From G020353235 sp035528295 (lineage in GTDB: Bacteria; Chloroflexota; Dehalococcoidia; Dehalococcoidales; JAUYDJ01), in contig DATKYY010000021.1 of the NCBI GenBank assembly GCA_035528295.1, forward strand, positions 1 through 10,809: a stretch of 10,809 nucleotides of DNA, given 5' to 3'. The translations under genes were made by a program, and so were the position numbers. Positions 1 to 4,674 of this stretch are shown here, in pieces. The notes below the pieces were generated by a model that was not told the DNA's origin, did no database searches, and saw only the letters and a program-made list of their open reading frames with translations. Numbering within the stretch: the stretch's first letter is position 1; each line of letters opens with the position of its first letter.

Positions 1-1
1 G

Positions 2-913
2 CCCGAGACGGAATTAGAGCGGGTGATGGCTGACTTCACCCAGGGCCGGAGCGATGTCCTGGTCTGCACCACCATTATCCAGTCCGGGCTGGACATGCCC
101 AATGTCAACACCCTCATCGTCAACAAAGCCGATAAGTTCGGCCTGACCGAGCTCTACCAGTTAAGGGGCAGAGTCGGGCGGGGGGCTAACCTGGCTTATG
201 CCTACTTCCTCTACGAGCGGGAGAAGCGCCTCACCCCCACCGCCCGGAAACGGCTGAAGACCATCTTTGCCGCCACCGAGCTCGGCTCCGGCTTCGGCAT
301 CGCCATGAAGGACCTGGAAATCAGGGGCGCCGGCAACCTGCTCGGGGTGAGGCAGAGCGGGTTTATCAATGCCGTCGGCTTCAGCCTCTACTGCCAGCTG
401 CTCGCCGAGGCGGTTGACGAGCTAAAGGCAAAGCGGGCCGGCGTGCCCAGAGTAAAAGAACGCCGCCCGCCACCCCCCAGCGTGGACTTGCCCCTGCCCG
501 CCTTTATTCCCGATGAATACGTCGCTGATTTAAACACCCGCCTCAGCCTCTACCGACGGCTGAGCAAGCTGGAAGATATAAATCAGATAGACGAAGTGGC
601 TCAGGAGTTTGCCGACCGTTTCGGCGCCCCGCCCCCCGAAGTGGAGAACCTGCTCTATGCGGTTAAGATTAAGCTGCTGGCGAGCGGGGCGGGTATTGAG
701 TCCATCACCCGCGAAGACCGGCAGCTCGTGCTCCGCCGCTTTCAGGGCATGCGCTTTGACCGGGAACAGCTTGAGCCTTACTTGGAGAAACTGGGCTCCC
801 CCCTCAAAGACGGCATCACTCTTTCTCCCACCCAGCTCCGCCTCCACCCCAAACGGCTGGGCGGGGAGTGGAAAAGAGTGCTGGAGGAAGTGCTAAAGGG
901 GGTGGGGGTATAA
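2..913 (+). CDS. mfd: Transcription-repair coupling factor Mfd, C-terminal part (5' truncated by window edge)
   Basis: Mfd is a cytoplasmic double-stranded-DNA translocase that pushes stalled RNA polymerase off the template and recruits UvrA for transcription-coupled repair. The visible 303 residues begin inside the second RecA-like domain. Superfamily 2 helicase motif V is seen as TTIIQSGLDMPN at about residues 23-34, and motif VI as QLRGRVGR at 53-60. Next comes the TRG-type translocation region, including KDLEIRGAGNLLG at about 102-114. A proline-rich linker near residues 150-165 leads into the C-terminal D7 domain, which in known Mfd proteins masks the UvrA-binding surface. Family members are usually about 1100-1200 residues, so roughly the last quarter is present. 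The frame is open from base 2; the GTG and ATG at 23-28 are internal codons, not starts. The stop is TAA. High GC and codon use match the other housekeeping genes here. RecG shares the helicase motifs, but the D7-like tail favours Mfd. Confidence 0.96.
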   Translation, partial: PETELERVMADFTQGRSDVLVCTTIIQSGLDMPNVNTLIVNKADKFGLTELYQLRGRVGRGANLAYAYFLYEREKRLTPTARKRLKTIFAATELGSGFGIAMKDLEIRGAGNLLGVRQSGFINAVGFSLYCQLLAEAVDELKAKRAGVPRVKERRPPPPSVDLPLPAFIPDEYVADLNTRLSLYRRLSKLEDINQIDEVAQEFADRFGAPPPEVENLLYAVKIKLLASGAGIESITREDRQLVLRRFQGMRFDREQLEPYLEKLGSPLKDGITLSPTQLRLHPKRLGGEWKRVLEEVLKGVGV

Positions 914-954
914 GTACGGAAAGTCTAAGTATGAAAATGAATCAGAAGACATAG

Positions 955-973
955 ACTCTTATCTTTTAAGAGT
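955..973. other. Short perfect inverted repeat between mfd and the minus-strand operon
   Basis: A 7-bp perfect inverted repeat (ACTCTTA / TAAGAGT, 5-base loop) lies 41 bases after the mfd stop and 29 bases beyond the stop of the last minus-strand gene. It could slow or end transcription from either side. No T-tract follows on either strand, so it is not a standard intrinsic terminator. The rest of 914-1002 is AT-rich and shows nothing else I can name. Confidence 0.3.
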
Positions 974-1002
974 GCTTAATCGCTTAATTGGGCAGTTTCT
1001 AT

Positions 1003-1350
1003 TTATGTCACGCTAGTCTTCATACCGAGTTCAGTTAGGCTACATATATGTCTGCATCTTCCTTTAGTACTAGGCACTTCAACGACTATACCAAGTGGTT
1101 TCCAGCTACTCCAGAGCTGAGAAATCCTAGGTTGACTAACTTTTGCAGCCTTCGCAATTTCGGTGGCGGATCTCACGCCATCCGTTAACTCAAAAATCAG
1201 TCTGTCGCGATCACTGCGTAGAATCTCCTGTAGTAGACCTTTAAAAAGTTCCCTATTTTGAAATCGCATCCACATACAAATCTCAGTTAACATTAATTCT
1301 ATTCTATCTAATTGCTCTTGTTTTGGATCGTTTGGCTCTCCTTTAATCAT
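1003..1350 (-). CDS. Small winged-helix DNA-binding protein (third wHTH of the operon)
   Basis: This is a 115-residue protein of unassigned function, last in the minus-strand operon. Residues 11-45 look like an amphipathic helical region (QEQLDRIELMLTEI onward). A winged helix-turn-helix follows at about 47-100: LIFELTDG helix 1, SATEIAKAAK helix 2, VSQPRISQLW recognition helix, then a wing with basic KGRCRH. I infer a DNA-binding regulator with a helical dimerisation segment. The chosen ATG starts two bases after the TGA of the nuclease gene, and a G7 run 11 bases upstream could serve as a wobble-paired ribosome site. The frame is also open upstream to 1464, which would add 38 residues and overlap the nuclease gene by 112 bases; I think that less likely. 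The HTH region resembles those of the other two small proteins, most clearly the IAKxAxVS turn shared with the first gene and the SQP recognition-helix start shared with the second. AT-rich codon use differs from the flanking genes. Confidence 0.8.
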   Translation of the reverse strand: MIKGEPNDPKQEQLDRIELMLTEICMWMRFQNRELFKGLLQEILRSDRDRLIFELTDGVRSATEIAKAAKVSQPRISQLWSSWKPLGIVVEVPSTKGRCRHICSLTELGMKTSVT

Positions 1351-1352
1351 TT

Positions 1353-2129
1353 TCAATTTGACCCCCCCATCGTCTTTCTCTTTATTCTTCCCTTTCTCGA
1401 AGGTGGTATAACGCTTATATCCACTATTACGACTAAAATCTTCTTCCCTTCTTTTAATTCCCAAAAGTAATCTTGAGATGGTATTTCTTGGGCTACTCCA
1501 GACTGTTTTAATTTTTCAGCAAATACCACGTAATATCCTAAACCAAGCTGCTCCGTCTCAAGGTACTCTCTTAGCTCTTCAAAACCGTCTAAATAATACT
1601 GACGCGACCGCCATATCTTAGTCTCAACCACCTGCCTGACTCCACCTTTCTCAAAGCAAGCTATATCCATTCTACCGCTACCTGTAGGCACCTCCTTATA
1701 TCCCCTTGACGGTAGATAAGCTAACAAAAGCCCACGACCGATATCCTCCTGCCTTGACGGGTTGAGGGAGAACATGTTTCTCTGTTGCCTTTCAATATGG
1801 CGCTTAAAATCCAAAAGTATATCATCGAAAGTATACTCCGTAGTACTAAGATCTAGGCTATTCAACTTTTGAAGGAGATTTGTTAAATAATGTTTCCTCC
1901 TCAACTTATTCAGTCTGTAAAATGTGGTTTGGCGTTTACTTGTGGTTTCCAGCCATCTCTCTATACTTACCGGGCTGCCATAAGATTTAAGTCCGACAAA
2001 AGCAGTAGCTAAGGTAACCGAAAAGTCATCATTATCTTCTCTAATGCCCAATGCGTTATTATATTCCCAAATAGTATTAAGAGCCTTCTTGCGGCCATTT
2101 TCAAATTGCATACGCTCACTACTATTCAT
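1353..2129 (-). CDS. PD-(D/E)XK superfamily nuclease-like protein
   Basis: This 258-residue protein has a C-terminal half that fits the PD-(D/E)XK nuclease fold. A helix with Glu128/Asp129 (about 126-140) comes first. The catalytic-type residues follow as Asp155 in GSGRMDIACF and Glu169-x-Lys171 in VVETKIW. After them a segment with DGFEELREYLE and GYYVVFAE (about 181-204) matches the helix and beta-strand ending typical of PD-(D/E)XK domains found alone or fused to AAA-ATPase-like proteins. All three core residues are present, so metal-dependent DNA or RNA cleavage is plausible. The N-terminal about 115 residues are basic and mostly helical; I do not recognise them, and they may bind nucleic acid or a partner. 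The ATG lies 10 bases after the stop of the preceding wHTH gene, with AGGG nine bases upstream. The substrate is unknown. Alternatives are a restriction-like effector, a toxin or a repair nuclease; it is not a recognisable transposase. Confidence 0.82.
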   Translation of the reverse strand: MNSSERMQFENGRKKALNTIWEYNNALGIREDNDDFSVTLATAFVGLKSYGSPVSIERWLETTSKRQTTFYRLNKLRRKHYLTNLLQKLNSLDLSTTEYTFDDILLDFKRHIERQQRNMFSLNPSRQEDIGRGLLLAYLPSRGYKEVPTGSGRMDIACFEKGGVRQVVETKIWRSRQYYLDGFEELREYLETEQLGLGYYVVFAEKLKQSGVAQEIPSQDYFWELKEGKKILVVIVDISVIPPSRKGRIKRKTMGGSN

Positions 2130-2139
2130 AGCTCATTCC

Positions 2140-2508
2140 CTAGAGACGCTGGGTTATCCCTAAAAGTTTATCCATTCGTGTTTTTGCGTAGATATTCTCG
2201 CGCTCCTGCACATCTACTATTTTCACTAGACCTAACTCCATAAGTCTAGTCAGACATCGAGACACCGTTGGTTGAGATATAGGTTCACCATCCTCCGCCA
2301 ACTGTTCCATAATTTCTGACTGGGAACGGGGGGTATCCAAAGTCAAGAATATTCGTTTCGCATTAGTTTTAGAAAGCACAGGTTTGATTTTCTCCCAAAG
2401 CTGCTCCTGAGGCAAACAAGCTAGAACCTGCTCCAGAGTGAAATCTATCGAATTTATCCGACCTTGTATCCTTTTTATTGCTGTAAATAATTCATCTGTT
2501 TCTGCCAT
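2140..2508 (-). CDS. Winged-helix transcriptional regulator-like protein (second wHTH of the operon)
   Basis: This 122-residue protein of unassigned function is probably cytoplasmic and DNA-binding. An N-terminal helical region at about 5-32 (DELFTAIKRIQGRINSID) could form a coiled-coil dimer contact. A winged helix follows at about 48-110: AKRIFLTLDTP helix 1, QSEIMEQLA helix 2, then ISQPTVSRCLTRLMELGLVK as recognition helix and first wing strand, then a charged wing (QERENIY). The pattern is MarR/ArsR-like, with no Cys/His metal site and no visible ligand domain. It has a weak ribosome site (AGG seven bases before the ATG, or GGGAG farther out). It starts 52 bases after the first wHTH gene and ends 10 bases before the nuclease start, which fits co-transcription. 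The helix-plus-wHTH plan and the SQP recognition-helix start are shared with the 115-residue protein at the operon end, suggesting paralogy or one expanded family. Confidence 0.82.
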   Translation of the reverse strand: MAETDELFTAIKRIQGRINSIDFTLEQVLACLPQEQLWEKIKPVLSKTNAKRIFLTLDTPRSQSEIMEQLAEDGEPISQPTVSRCLTRLMELGLVKIVDVQERENIYAKTRMDKLLGITQRL

Positions 2509-2560
2509 CGTTGCCTAGTCTCCCACCCACAATTTATAAAGTCTTTCCCCCTTGTTAAAG

Positions 2561-2866
2561 CTATACAAGCCGTCGCGGGTATCTGCTACGACCCTCTTCT
2601 CTAACTTCAACAAAGTAGTCTTTCTCGAGGTCATTTACAAAGAGCCTCACAGCCTCGGATGAAACTCCCGCCTCTTTAGCTATATCTGCGTTATTCCTTG
2701 AGTCATCCATAAGCTTCCACATTTTCTTCCTCGCGGGAGTAGTGAGATACTTCCTCTCTAGCTCTAATCGCCTCTCGTTAATTTTATCTTCAGCTAGCAA
2801 ACCCAGATACCCTGATATCCTCTTTAATTCACCCAGTACTGCTTTTTGATAGTTCTCATTTTCCAC
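2561..2866 (-). CDS. Winged-helix DNA-binding protein (first wHTH of the operon), GTG start
   Basis: This 101-residue protein of unassigned function heads the minus-strand operon. A helical N-terminus (about 5-40, ending LERKYLTTPARKKMWKL) leads into a helix-turn-helix at about 58-80 (NADIAKEAGVSSEAVRLFV). A short wing rich in Arg/Glu follows (REEGRSRYPRR), and then the stop. The frame is open to TTG 2920, and an ATG at 2890 has only a weak AGG. I chose the GTG at 2866 because a perfect AAGGAGG (2875-2881) lies eight bases upstream of it. As first gene, close to an inverted repeat at the promoter, it is the best candidate for autoregulator, but this is inferred from position only. It resembles the 115-residue protein in the IAKxAxVS turn. 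Low GC and codon use set it apart from the flanking housekeeping genes. Confidence 0.82.
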   Translation of the reverse strand: MENENYQKAVLGELKRISGYLGLLAEDKINERRLELERKYLTTPARKKMWKLMDDSRNNADIAKEAGVSSEAVRLFVNDLEKDYFVEVREEGRSRYPRRLV

Positions 2867-2874
2867 TATAAAGA

Positions 2875-2881
2875 CCTCCTT
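2875..2881 (-). promoter_or_regulatory. Strong ribosome binding site that fixes a GTG start
   Basis: AAGGAGG on the minus strand, eight bases before GTG at 2866. It is the only full Shine-Dalgarno match near the candidate starts and decides for GTG over the upstream ATG at 2890. Confidence 0.85.
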
Positions 2882-2955
2882 AGCAAGCATTTTCCTTATA
2901 AAAATAAACTTTAACCTCAATAATGAGAGGACATATTCGCAAATCCAAACTAAAT

Positions 2956-2979
2956 ATATAACTATTCAACTTGTTATAT
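2956..2979. promoter_or_regulatory. Inverted repeat overlapping the -10 box: candidate operator
   Basis: Perfect 7-bp arms ATATAAC (2956-2962) and GTTATAT (2973-2979) are separated by 10 bases, so arm centres are 17 bases apart. One arm overlaps the minus-strand -10 box and the other extends past the expected transcription start. This is a usual place for a repressor site, and the operon encodes three winged-helix proteins, so autoregulation is a reasonable inference. The arms are AT-rich, and a chance repeat in AT-rich DNA cannot be excluded. Confidence 0.45.
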
Positions 2980-3006
2980 CATACCAACATTATCAAAATT
3001 TGTCAA
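2978..3006 (-). promoter_or_regulatory. Sigma-70-type promoter of the wHTH/nuclease operon
   Basis: Minus-strand -35 TTGACA (3001-3006, perfect), a 17-base spacer, and -10 TATGAT (2978-2983, five of six). Transcription should start near 2971, leaving a leader of about 105 bases before the GTG at 2866. It is the best promoter match in the window and drives the four-gene operon leftward. Confidence 0.8.
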
Positions 3007-3066
3007 TAGATTTACTTATAAAATGTTTTGAGATAAAATATAAGAGGTTGTTTCTCATGGCAGTCC

Positions 3067-3091
3067 AAGAAGGGCTTCGCCCCTCTTTTTA
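3067..3091 (+). terminator. Intrinsic terminator (plus-strand), no gene directly upstream
   Basis: AAGAAGGG pairs with CCCCTCTT around a CTTCG loop with one A/C mismatch, and T residues follow. The minus strand has no T-tract after the hairpin, so it works rightward. No plus-strand gene ends nearby; the nearest is mfd, about 2.15 kb to the left. It is nearly the same as the terminator at 3696-3721. The rest of the 2867-3158 gap holds the operon promoter, the inverted repeat and the lipoprotein promoter; apart from these it is AT-rich with nothing more I can support. Confidence 0.7.
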
Positions 3092-3100
3092 TTTCCCCCT

Positions 3101-3129
3101 TTGACTTTTGGGGCGGGGTTGGGTAGATT
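3101..3129 (+). promoter_or_regulatory. Promoter of the lipoprotein gene
   Basis: -35 TTGACT (3101-3106), a 17-base spacer and -10 TAGATT (3124-3129). It stands directly after a terminator and before the lipoprotein start at 3159. The whole element is matched at 27 of 32 bases by the promoter in front of the TPR gene (3769-3800), which supports both. Confidence 0.6.
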
Positions 3130-3158
3130 ATGGGTTAAGTGAGGGCAATAAGAACAAG

Positions 3159-3668
3159 ATGATAAAGCGAGTTTTGCTGGCGGTGGTGATGGGGGCGGTG
3201 GTGTTGCCCCTGGTTTTGCTCCTGGGGTGTGAGGAGCTGGGGGGGATTACCGGGGAGCTGACCCAGCCGACGGCGAAGGAGCCGAAGATAGCCCGGTCGG
3301 CTACACTGGAGTCAAAGTGGGCGGTGAACCAGATAGAGCTTCAGGTTGCCGCCGACCAGAAGATAGAGATACTGCTCAGACTGGCCGAGCAGGACAAGGT
3401 TGACGGCTACTTCTACATTGAGGACGGCGGTATCACCGACTTTGAGATAAGCGGCAACTCGCTACTTTACAGCGCCCGCGAGCAGGGCGCCCTCACCCCG
3501 GAGGGAATCAACTCGGCGCGCTTTTCTTTTGTCGCCACCCAGTCCCAAGGGAATACTTATACCCTCACCTTCAGCAACAGCGGCGAGGACCAGAAAAAGC
3601 GGACCGTTTTTCTGGAGCTTATCTACCCGGTTGACGGCTCCCTGTTCATACCGGTGGCTACGGATTAG
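3159..3668 (+). CDS. Secreted lipoprotein with a single beta-rich (GOLD/emp24-like) domain
   Basis: The 169-residue precursor has a type II signal peptide: MIKR, then a hydrophobic stretch (5-22) and the lipobox LLGC with Cys24. It should be lipid-anchored on the outer face of the cytoplasmic membrane. A Thr/Pro-rich linker follows (about 30-45). The rest is one beta-rich domain with alternating hydrophobic strands, a DGYFYIEDGG turn and a closing FxFxATxxxGxYTLTFSN-type strand pair. This pattern recalls the GOLD/emp24 fold; that is a guess from pattern only, and ligand or partner is unknown. The frame is open back to TTG 3108, but that start would put 17 non-hydrophobic residues before the signal peptide, so ATG 3159 is preferred although its ribosome site is weak. 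It is a single-gene unit between two terminators with its own promoter. GC content is high, unlike the operon to its left. Confidence 0.82.
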   Translation: MIKRVLLAVVMGAVVLPLVLLLGCEELGGITGELTQPTAKEPKIARSATLESKWAVNQIELQVAADQKIEILLRLAEQDKVDGYFYIEDGGITDFEISGNSLLYSAREQGALTPEGINSARFSFVATQSQGNTYTLTFSNSGEDQKKRTVFLELIYPVDGSLFIPVATD

Positions 3669-3695
3669 CTTGAAAAAGCCCTGATTAGCCAGATT

Positions 3696-3721
3696 AAGAG
3701 GGGTGAAGCCCCTCTTTTTTA
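3696..3721 (+). terminator. Intrinsic terminator after the lipoprotein gene
   Basis: A perfect 8-bp stem AAGAGGGG / CCCCTCTT with a TGAAG loop, running into a T-tract, 27 bases after the lipoprotein stop. Stem sequence is almost identical to the 3067-3091 terminator. Confidence 0.9.
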
Positions 3722-3770
3722 TTCTCTTCTCTTGCCCCAAAAAAGGCTGGGAAAGCTTGACAGTTTTTCT

Positions 3771-3799
3771 TTGACTTTTTGGGCTGGTTTGGATACATT
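3771..3799 (+). promoter_or_regulatory. Promoter of the TPR-gyrA operon
   Basis: -35 TTGACT (3771-3776), a 17-base spacer and -10 TACATT (3794-3799), 38 bases before the TPR gene start. The surrounding 32 bases differ at only five positions from the lipoprotein promoter. Confidence 0.6.
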
Positions 3800-3837
3800 A
3801 AAATGATGGCTGGTGAGGCTGAGGTTCAGGAGGCTGG

Positions 3838-4671
3838 ATGACCTACCACGAAGAGGAAGAGGTAAGGCTGAAACGGCAGTCAAGCAAGCACGCCGTCGCC
3901 CTGGCGATGCAGGGGCGGTGGCGGGAGGCGGTGGTGGCCAATATGAGTATTATTGACCACTTCCCCAATGATGCCGCCGCCTATAACCGCCTGGGCCGAG
4001 CCCATATGGAACTGGGGGAATATGCCCACGCCAGGAAAGCCTACCAGCGGGCGGTTGAGCTTGACCCCTACAACATGATCGCCAAGAAGAACCTGGAGCG
4101 CCTGTCCCATCTGGCCGAAGAAATGGCCGGCACTGAGGCTGACTCCCGCACCGCCGAGCCACATTCTTTTATTGAGGAGGTGGGCAAGGCGGGGATGGTC
4201 AACCTGCGCCAGCCGGCTCCCCCCGAGGTACTGGCCAAGATGGTGGCCGGCGACAAGGTATATCTCAAGAGAGACGGGGGCAGCCTGAAGGTGGAAAATG
4301 GCCGTGGTGAGTACCTCGGCGAGGTCGAGCCACGCTATGCCCAGCGCCTGATTAAACTAATGGACGGCGGTAACCAGTATGCCGCCGCCGTCGTCCGCGC
4401 CACCGAAAGCGCGGTGGTGGTCATTATCCGAGAGACTTATCAGGACCCGTCCCAGGCCGGGCACCTCTCCTTCCCGCCGCGGGGTTTTGAGGAGCCACGG
4501 ATTTCGGTGGGTGATATGATAATCAAACGGGAACTGGAATATGAAGAGTCAGCCGTGGAGGAACCGGGCTATACCATCATTGATGTCGACGAGGAGGGGA
4601 TGGAGATAAAGCACAAGGAGTCCCTGGAGGCTGATGAGGAAGAAGAGAAACCGGAAGAAGAGGAGGTCTAG
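3838..4671 (+). CDS. TPR-repeat protein with acidic C-terminal tail, upstream of and coupled to gyrA
   Basis: A 277-residue soluble protein without signal peptide or membrane segment. Residues 15-48 and 48-81 form two tetratricopeptide repeats; the second is canonical (AAAYNRLGRAHMELGEY, then ARKAYQRAVELDP). TPRs usually mediate protein-protein contacts. After a linker, residues 137-215 form a compact alpha/beta region (GDKVYLKRDGG, GEYLGEVEPRYAQRL, then VVVIIRETYQDPSQ, ending SFPP). I do not recognise this as a named family; a HIRAN-like small beta domain is one possibility. The tail from about 233 is strongly acidic and ends in runs of Glu/Asp. The ATG has AGGAGG four bases upstream. The stop is three bases before gyrA ATG, and the gyrA ribosome site lies inside the last codons, so the two are co-transcribed and probably translationally coupled. 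A role near gyrase or DNA is inferred from position only. Confidence 0.88.
   Translation: MTYHEEEEVRLKRQSSKHAVALAMQGRWREAVVANMSIIDHFPNDAAAYNRLGRAHMELGEYAHARKAYQRAVELDPYNMIAKKNLERLSHLAEEMAGTEADSRTAEPHSFIEEVGKAGMVNLRQPAPPEVLAKMVAGDKVYLKRDGGSLKVENGRGEYLGEVEPRYAQRLIKLMDGGNQYAAAVVRATESAVVVIIRETYQDPSQAGHLSFPPRGFEEPRISVGDMIIKRELEYEESAVEEPGYTIIDVDEEGMEIKHKESLEADEEEEKPEEEEV
4661..4666 (+). promoter_or_regulatory. gyrA ribosome binding site inside the TPR gene
   Basis: AGGAGG eight bases before the gyrA ATG, formed by the Glu codons that end the TPR protein's acidic tail. Ribosomes finishing the TPR gene pass over this site, so translation of the two genes is likely linked. Confidence 0.8.
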
Positions 4672-4674
4672 TTA

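Noticed and set aside
955..973. Hairpin as intrinsic terminator of mfd or of the wHTH operon
   Set aside because: The 7-bp stem is AT-rich and no T-tract follows on either strand; listed only as an inverted repeat.
914..3066. Search for integrase, transposase, terminal inverted repeats or direct repeats that would make the AT-rich block a defined mobile element
   Set aside because: None was found by eye at either edge; the block is called a possible insertion on base composition and the stranded terminator only.
3057..3104. A 15-codon frame (ATG to TGA) with an AAGAGG upstream, running through the terminator hairpin, as a leader peptide with attenuator
   Set aside because: It encodes no run of one amino acid, no alternative hairpin is evident, and only a weak upstream promoter (TTTACT with TAAAAT at 17 bases, 3011-3039) could transcribe it. 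Chance is likelier.
3757..3785. TTGACA at 3757-3762 as an alternative -35 for the TPR gene
   Set aside because: No acceptable -10 lies 16-18 bases downstream; the TTGACT at 3771 with TACATT fits better and is mirrored upstream of the lipoprotein gene.
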